NCBI RefSeq assembly: GCF_022201045.2 | Contig: NC_068556.1 | Span: 22,301,501 to 22,365,500 of the forward strand | Origin: Citrus sinensis | Taxonomy: Eukaryota > Streptophyta > Magnoliopsida > Sapindales > Rutaceae | DNA: 64,000 nucleotides | Direction: 5' to 3' | Shown: positions 57,032 through 64,000 of the stretch, piece by piece | Layout of the letters: every line of letters begins with the position of its first letter | Numbering within the stretch: the first letter of the stretch is position 1 | Position numbers and translations under genes: made by a program | Notes under the pieces: generated by a model | Database searches by the model: none | Told to the model about the DNA's origin: nothing | What the model saw: only the letters and a program-made list of their open reading frames with translations

Positions 57032-60000
57032 ATGCGAGGGCACGATCGGATCAACACGTGTCTGCCGGACGAGGTGATTCTAGAGATATTCCGACACCTC
57101 GATTCCAAGGCTAGCCGCGACGCCTGCTCACTCGTCTGCCGGCGTTGGCTTACGCTAGAGCGGCTCAGCCGCACCACCCTCCGCATCGGCGCCTCTGGTA
57201 GCCCCGACCTCTTCGTCAAGCTGCTTTCTCGGCGTTTTGCTAATGTCAAAAGTATTCACATCGATGAACGACTCTCTGTTTCGATCCCTGTCCAGCACGT
57301 AAGCACGCCCCGTTTAATGCCTTTTGTTATCTTTATATAGATTGTCAATTTATGAATTTTTTTCATTATTTTTGTTCAGAAGACTTCACATTCTGAGGAG
57401 ATGATTTATAATCAAATTGAGATTTTGGTTGGAACTGAAAATTGTTTTGTCGTGTCAATAATTATTCATGAAGGACTCAGTTGGGGGGGGGGAAATTGAA
57501 TCTTCACGTGCAACATAGCTGAAATTTTCGAACTCTTTATTGATTTTCTTCGAATTCTTTATTGATTTTCTTTTTTGTTCATGTTTTAAGTTTAGGAGAG
57601 ATCTGCAGCTGAAATGAAGTTAGTAAGATAATATATATTCTTATATATATGTTATGTAGGGTCGAAGACGTGGTGATCAGTCGAAGTTGTCAGCTCTGCA
57701 GCTGCATTACTTGACCGAGAAAACTGGGTCTGAGGATGGTCAATTTCAATCTGAGTCGTATTGTTTATCAGATTCTGGGTTGAATGCGCTTGCTGATGGA
57801 TTTTCAAAGCTTGAGAAGTTGAGCTTGATATGGTGCTCAAACATTTCAAGTTTGGGATTGATGTCCCTTGCCCAGAAGTGTATACACTTGAAATCTTTGG
57901 ATTTGCAGGTAATTTTTACTCCCTTTTCCTGAGTCGTTAATGTTTCGGTTGTCGGTGTGTGAGTTCTGTTTATTGATGTTTGAATGACAGTGTCTTTTCC
58001 ACATCAAGCTTGCCTGCCATTTGAATGCTTAAATTGGTCCTGAATTTTGGTTTTTGCAAGGGTTGCTATGTTGGTGATCAAGGTCTAGCTGCAGTAGGAA
58101 AAGTTTGTAACCAACTTGAAGATCTGAACTTGCGTTTTTGTGAAGGCTTGACCGACACAGGTCTAGTTGACTTGGCTCATGGTTGTGGGAAATCATTAAA
58201 ATCTCTTGGTATTGCAGCCTGTGTGAAAATAACTGATGTTTCATTAGAAGCAGTGGGGTCTCACTGTAAATCTCTTGAAACCTTGTCACTGGATTCAGAA
58301 TTTATCCATAACAAAGGAGTGCATGCTGTGGCCCAAGGTTGTCCACTTTTGAGAGTTTTGAAGCTACAATGCATCAATGTTACGGATGAGGCTTTGGTAG
58401 CTGTGGGAAATCAGTGTCTGTCTCTGGAGTTATTGGCTTTATACAGCTTCCAGCAATTTACTGATAAGTGAGTTCCTTTTCATTCTTATGTTATGCAAAG
58501 TTACAAAATCATATCATTCGAATTGTAAACAAACTGTAAGAACTTCAAACATAATTGGTCATTATCTTTTAGTAACTTCGTTATTGAATGAAACATCAGA
58601 TCTAGGTTCAAATCCTTGTTTTTTATATTATGGGCCGTATCAAAATAGAACAAGCATTAGAAAAGATGAAAATTCTTGCAATTGTTTAAGACTCCATAGA
58701 AATCTGAACCTTTATTGGTGATTTTAAATCACTATCTTTCTTCTTCCAGGTAATATATGATGTTGAGTTAGTGTAACTTATATTTCAGGGGCCTACATGC
58801 TGTGGGAAAGGGGTGTAAGAAGTTAAAAAATCTGACTCTAAGTGATTGCTATTTCCTGAGTGACATGGGCTTGGAAGCAATTGCCACAGGTTGCAAAGAA
58901 CTTACACATCTTGAAATAAATGGCTGCCATAATATTGGAACTATGGGATTGGAGTCCATTGGAAAATCTTGCCGGTATGCTTCTTTTTGTAGTCTTAATT
59001 TAAATAAATAGGTAGTAGTATGATTTGCAAGCATTGCCAGGAACTAGCATTATTTTCCTTGGGAATAAATTTTCATGAAACCAATTATGAAAGTAAATTT
59101 TTATTTATTTTTTTGCAAAGCTTGTTAATAAACTAGCATTAAAGCTGTCGGAAAAAATCCTTGTACATGCTTTTGGTGTTTCAGCTTGTGTTACATTTTT
59201 TACTTTCTGCAGAAGCAAGAAATAAACTTCAAGCTTATTTACATATCAATCAATTGTTTTAGCAGATCAAGCAGTGATAATGCCTGGCTGCAGGTCTTCC
59301 ATTATCCTTTTTGGGAATAAATTTTTCCATCTCAAGATTTTATAGTTTCTCGTCATATGATACCCTGAATATGCTGATTAAAGTTTAATATTTCTCAAAA
59401 CCTGTAAAATGTACGTTTAGTTTTTAAATATACGTCCTTCCTGCTTCATATTGTAAGGGAACTGCAAAGAATGAATCACCTTTGATTATTATTATTATTT
59501 TTAAACGTCCATGATTAACTAAACATTTTATTTTCTATAGAAAAAAAGTAAATATTTTATTTGTTATCTGTATTTTTTTCTCTTGGTTGTAGTGTTTATG
59601 AAGTGTTTTGACCTCAACTCATTTGGATAACTGATGAGTGATGATCAAATCCTTAGTAGATTGGTGCAAAACTGTCATCACCAAACTACAGCCTTCCATG
59701 TATCTTCTCTTTAATTGCTCAAATGTTAATGTATTCTTTGACTTGTTTCTCACTGTTAATATAGGATGTTATATCTGCTTGCACGCTGGTCAATCTGAAA
59801 TTTATTCCATATTTCATATTAATTGCAAGAGTCATGTTTTCAATTTCATGGTTAAAATTGTTCACTCTCTTTTTGTTTACTAGCAATAATTTTACAAAGT
59901 TGTCATCTCCAGATCTGTTGACTATTTGCAGGAATCTTACTGAGTTAGCATTGTTATACTGCCAAAGAATTGGTAATTTGGCTCTTCTTGAAGTTGGAAG

Positions 60001-61707
60001 GGGCTGTAAGTCTCTGCAAGCTCTTCATTTGGTAGATTGCTCCAGTATTGGAGATGATGCCATTTGTAGTATAGCTGAGGGTTGCCAGAATTTAAAGAAA
60101 CTTCATATTCGCCGATGCTACAAGGTTCTCTCTCTCTCTCTCTCTCAAACCATTGCTTTTGTCAGTTTATTTGTGGTTCCGATACTACCTTCTCAGTTTG
60201 TTTCGACTAACATGATACTATGACAAAAATATTGCTAAGTTCCTGGCACTGATTTTATGGTTAACAGATTGTTGCTTGAACTCGGAAGAAGTTTTGCAAC
60301 ATATTTTTTGCTTTTACTATTCTACTATAATTCTGTGCAAAATGTTGGACTTCTGGCATGATTCTCTGTACCAAGCTAATGATCTAGGACATCCTTTCAG
60401 TTTCAGAGATCAATTTTGGTTTTTTGACATTAAGTGCTGTCCTGAATGTTGGTTTGGGACAATTAGAAATGGGCAAAACGATTATAAGAAATGTAAGAAA
60501 CAGTCGATTCAGAAATATAAAAGTTTTTTTTCTTATTTGTCTGTTGTTTATTGTTTAGTCATTTGTTTGTATCTGCCTATTTTACTGAAGAACTGGTATT
60601 TTCTCTAACCAGTCTGCTCATGTTCTTTAGTTATCAATTTAAATGATGTAAATGTTATTTTACCTTTGAGGATCTATTAACTTTTTATGGTTCTTGTTCA
60701 TAGATTGGCAACAATGGAATTGTAGCTGTGGGTGAGCATTGCAATTCTCTGACTGAACTCAGCCTCAGGTTCTGTGACAGGTACGGTAAATTTTTTTCCC
60801 CTCAGCTTCATAGTTATTCCCATTTCCACCTGGGATGCTTATTATTTAAATTTGCTAACTTGAGAGATATTTTATGTTGGTTTGGTATCATATAGATACT
60901 TGGTTGATTGTTTCTCTTTCATTCAGTAGTTGTCATGGTGTAGTTTCATGTTATATGATCGCAATAATCCATGATCTGCAAAGCCTTCTTTGTTTGCTCG
61001 ACACCATTTGGGGAAATTTGGTGAATCATTGAAGTTGGCTTCTACCATAATGTTCTAGCTGATTTCGTATCAGTAGATAAACTTCTGATAGAATTGTTTA
61101 TATTTTTGGGAAGCTTAGTGGATTAAACCTCTCTGGTTCTCTAGCTTTCCTTATTCACTCTTTCATATTAACAGGGTGGGGGATGAGGCCCTCATTTCCA
61201 TAGGCCAGGGTTGCTCCTTGCAACATCTAAATGTTAGTGGCTGCCATCAAATAGGTGATGCTGGAATAATGGCCATTGCAAAAGGATGCCCTGAACTCAA
61301 TTACCTGGATGTAAGCGTTCTCCAGGTAAGCCCTTTTCTGTCTCTTCTTGGTACATCTTCCAATTTATTTTTCATAAAGTGTTATTAAATTTAAATTTCT
61401 TGATCGGCAGAATTTGGGAGATCAGGCAATGGTTGAGTTAGGAAAAGGCTGTCCACTACTCAAGGACGTAGTGTTGTCGCACTGTCGTCAAATAACTGAT
61501 GTCGGTCTATCCCATCTTGTTAAAAATTGCAGAATGCTCGAGTCCTGTCACATGGTTTATTGTCCTGGTATTACTGCAGCAGGAGTTGCCACTGTGGTTT
61601 CTGGTTGTGCCAACATAAAGAAGGTCATGGTTGAGAAGTGGAAGGTAAGTGAACGGACAAAAAGGAGGGCAGGAACTGTCATCTCGTACCTATGCGTGGA
61701 CCTTTAG
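57032..61707 (+). CDS. FBL4: F-box/LRR-repeat protein, FBL4-like
   Basis: Eight exons: 57032-57298, 57660-57908, 58061-58467, 58789-58974, 59932-60124, 60704-60780, 61175-61325 and 61411-61707. They total 1827 bp (608 aa), in phase throughout. An N-terminal F-box (about residues 8-50, CLPDEVILEIFRHLDSKASR then ACSLVCRRWLTLERL) should bind SKP1. It is followed by ~17 cysteine-containing LRRs of the GCxxLxxLxLxxCxxIxDxGL type. Exon structure, length and sequence match the plant F-box/LRR-repeat protein 4 family, substrate receptors of SCF ubiquitin ligases whose target is not evident here. The C-terminus is VEKWKVSERTKRRAGTVIS followed by YLCVDL. The start ATG opens MRGHDRINTCLPDEV. Confidence 0.95.
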
Positions 61708-62642
61708 ATAATTTCATCACAAGAGAATGCAGAAGAGCAATCCGCTCCTTTTTTTTTTTTTTTTTTTTGGGTTTTCTGTTATCTTTGGCTTTTGGTTCAA
61801 TATATATATATTTTTTTTCTGGGTATAAGCTTAACTGTCTGCAAGTGTTTGTATCTAAATTATCTAGTATAAGGAATGTTGGGCAGTTCAGAGGAGTAAA
61901 TAGTGGTTGCTGATGTATAGACAAATGTTATTGAATAGAAAAACAAAGAAAAGAAAAATGAAGCTGTAAATAATTTGCTTTTCATGTTTTATGCTTTCTA
62001 CAAGCTCAACCTAGGGAACTATTAAGCGGACGGACCAAAAGGGGGAAGGTACGGTGATCTCTCATTGAGTCATAACCGTGTATGTACCCAATGCGGAGCT
62101 TGTAGACCATCCCAAAAGAATGCATAAGAACTACTCGTGTGAACCCTCTTTGGGATTCTTTATTCTCTTTTTTGTTATAAGTTTAGTAAAATGTGTACTT
62201 GACAAGAAGTAGAACACACTGTAATTGAAGGTCACCGCTGCGGGCCGTCGACATTTTTATTTTTAATATCTCAGGGTAAGGATACGAGAAAAAGGGATTT
62301 GTTAGAAATCTGATGAGAGTAAATTTAATGTTGTGTCGTTTCGACAAATCGAAACTCGAAAGCATAATTAAGGCACGGGTCATCGTCGATATTGTCTTAA
62401 GGGTAGTGTCGTAATTTCAGCATAACTACATATGTTTAGAGTTTATAAGCAGGAGTTACGCCCTCTTATTTCATTTTCAACCAGCGCGAGAAACGCAGCG
62501 TTTTCCAACGGGAGGAGAGAATCGACATCTACCGAAACAGTAACACCGCCAATCTCAATCGCCAGTAAAATCTGTAGGCATCTTCATTTCATTTCTCTTG
62601 TGCACTGTTAATTGACAAGCAAGAGACGCGCAAAGCAAAGCC
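61708..62642. other. Intergenic region between FBL4-like and AP-5 mu genes
   Basis: Contains the FBL4-like 3' UTR with a T-run (61749-61768), a partial duplicate of the last FBL4 exon (see separate entry), and the AP-5 mu promoter and 5' UTR up to 62642. Confidence 0.6.
62015..62130 (+). pseudogene. Partial duplicate of the FBL4-like last-exon end
   Basis: The stretch GCGGACGGACCAAAAGGGGG, followed by a GGTACGGTGATCTCTCATTGAG-like segment and later AAAAGAATGCATAAGA, parallels the end of the FBL4 coding exon and its 3' UTR at 61650-61735 (GTGAACGGACAAAAAGGAGG, ACTGTCATCTCGTACCTATG, CAAGAGAATGCAGAAGA). It looks like a short decayed tandem copy ~370 bp downstream. Confidence 0.45.
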
Positions 62643-63763
62643 ATGCCTGGTGGATGCAGCATCAGAGCTCTATGGATCCTCAACAATTTCGACGCCGTCG
62701 TTTTCTCCCGGTACATTATTCTTAATCTTTTATTGCTCTACCTAATTACGCCGTCGTTTCTTTTCCTTAGCTAAGCCTAGGAACTGCTTTCAATTTAAAT
62801 TACTGTGCATCCAATCCAAACATTGACCTTGCGTAAAATCATTTCGGTTGTGATTTTAAATTGAAATTTTCGTTTTTATTATATTAGGAGGTTTCCAGTA
62901 GTGGAGAGGCGGTGGCGAGAAGCTTGCAAGACCGAAAATGAGAGCTGTATCGAGGATCCTATTAAGTACAATGTTTTGCCTTTAGTACCGACTGATTCGG
63001 AGTTAGCTTCTGCATTTGCTGAGAGAAAAAGAAGGTTCGGATTCACTTACTCCATTGCTTCTCAAATTAATATTCAAAATGTGTAATAGATGTGTTGAAT
63101 AATGATGCAGTTGCTGTTCTTGTTAATTTTAGAATACTTGCTAACTGCATTTCTAGATTGACCTTCCTAGTTCGAAAATATAGTATTTTTGTTCTGCATT
63201 GCTCACTTTGGGACCACAACTGGATAAATGAGTTTCTTTAGTTGCATCAGTTTCACTACAATGTGATAGATTGTCAAGCGAATGTATGCTGGTTATATCA
63301 TGTTGTCTTGGATTACTGGTTCTCTTGCAAAGATTTTTACAGTTTATTTTCTAATTGTGATTGTGGTTGTTTTTTCATGTAGCTTGTGGTAACTTTCCGT
63401 TGACATATCATGGATTATCATTAATAGTTTATCTGAATTTATGTAGGGAGGGATCTGTGCGGGGATTTGGTGTACGAGTGAGTCAGTCAACTGAAGGTTC
63501 TGATTCATGGGTTGATGATCCTATTACTCGCCATGTTATAGGCCTTTATATTGATACAGAGGAAGGAGGAGAGAATCATCTTCTATGGCCATTGATATTG
63601 CATGTAAAAGGCCCTTATTGCATCCTTGTGTTGCCTCAAGTTGAACCGAGGCATTTAAAAGCATATGCAAGATTATGTAAAAAATCTGATTGTGGAAATG
63701 CTGTAGGAGTGGATGACAGTTTATCTTCCCTCCTGCTTGATCTTCCGTCCATCACAGGGTATG
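62643..63763 (+). CDS. AP5M: AP-5 complex subunit mu, N-terminal part (runs off window)
   Basis: Visible exons are 62643-62710, 62888-63034 and 63447-63763 (532 bp, ~177 aa), all joined in phase; the rest lies beyond the window. The protein begins MPGGCSIRALWILNNFDAVV and continues FSRRFPVVERRWREAC, then EGSVRGFGVRVSQSTEGSDS and WVDDPITRHVIGLYID. This matches the longin-like N-terminal region of plant AP-5 mu (clathrin-adaptor medium-subunit family). AP-5 is an endosomal adaptor that works with SPG11/SPG15-type partners in other eukaryotes. The start is the first ATG, after a GC-richer 5' UTR. It is transcribed in the same direction as the FBL4-like gene. Confidence 0.93.
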
Positions 63764-64000
63764 GTAAGTTACTTGCATTGTTTTTTTAAAAAGAATAGCA
63801 TGAGAAGGTCACTGCCCAAAGTCACCAACTTTGAATCGGCTAACATCAGAACTTTTAGCATTCCCAAATGAATTTTTTGTAAAGCTTGATTAAATAATAA
63901 GTGTCTCTCCTGCTCTTTCCTTGGTTATTTGTTTTAAGGTAATGATATGTATTTGTACATTTATAAACATGCTTGACTGGATTTCTTGTTTTAATCTCAA
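63764..64000 (+). other. AP-5 mu intron (partial)
   Basis: Begins with GTAAGT and is T-rich; no acceptor followed by coding sequence is found before the window ends. Confidence 0.7.

Noticed and set aside
58590..58625. B-box-like AGGTTCAAATCC in an FBL4 intron
   Set aside because: No A box at the right distance, no poly-A tail or flanking duplication; probably chance.
1..64000. CRISPR array, bacterial operons or riboswitches
   Set aside because: The window is plant nuclear DNA; no regularly spaced short repeats or prokaryotic gene organisation were seen.

Overview
The window is plant nuclear DNA, most likely from a core eudicot. It has multi-exon genes with GT-AG introns, AT-rich spacers, and CACTA, Copia, hAT-like, Mutator-like and SINE elements. 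Several genes are plant-typical: a BSD-domain protein, an MO25-like scaffold, an F-box/LRR protein resembling FBL4, and an AP-5 mu subunit. A nuclear gene for plastid ribosomal protein L22 suggests a lineage that moved rpl22 from plastid to nucleus. The exact species cannot be read from the sequence.

Layout. Positions 1-5580 are the 3' part of a CACTA (En/Spm) transposon: the end of a TNP2-type transposase, a second gene with a Ulp1-like protease domain, and a terminal repeat. Positions 5.7-18.5 kb hold a minus-strand polygalacturonase tandem array: one truncated pseudogene and three intact four-exon genes (397, 396 and 396 aa), separated by duplicated promoter-derived sequence. A further decayed fragment lies at 26.4-26.9 kb, split by a SINE. 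From 21.5 to 48.0 kb runs a plus-strand array of about nine copies of a divergent Bax-inhibitor-1/LIFEGUARD-like (TMBIM) membrane gene, labelled T1-T9 here. Most copies are broken. T7 (642 aa) is fully open and carries an organelle-type presequence and a block of about eight 15-residue repeats in front of the membrane domain. From 49.2 kb to the end lie conserved single genes: BSD-domain protein (-), MO25-like (-), FBL4-like (+) and AP-5 mu (+, runs off the window).

The most interesting locus is 30.7-32.5 kb. There the coding sequence of plastid-type ribosomal protein L22 is fused behind a presequence nearly the same as that of T7. It is followed by decayed intron 2, exon 3 and exon 4 of a TMBIM-like copy. 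The simplest reading is that a plastid rpl22 sequence landed inside one member of the array and took over its targeting peptide, turning a tandem duplicate into a nuclear organelle-protein gene. This also implies that the TMBIM-like proteins themselves are organelle-targeted, which is unusual for plant members of that family.

Functionally the window holds unrelated units: pectin hydrolysis (polygalacturonases), a putative organellar membrane protein family, plastid translation (L22), and housekeeping or signalling genes. Exon borders were read by eye from GT-AG sites, reading phase and comparison between copies. They should be accurate to within a base or so for the intact genes and are approximate for the pseudogenes.
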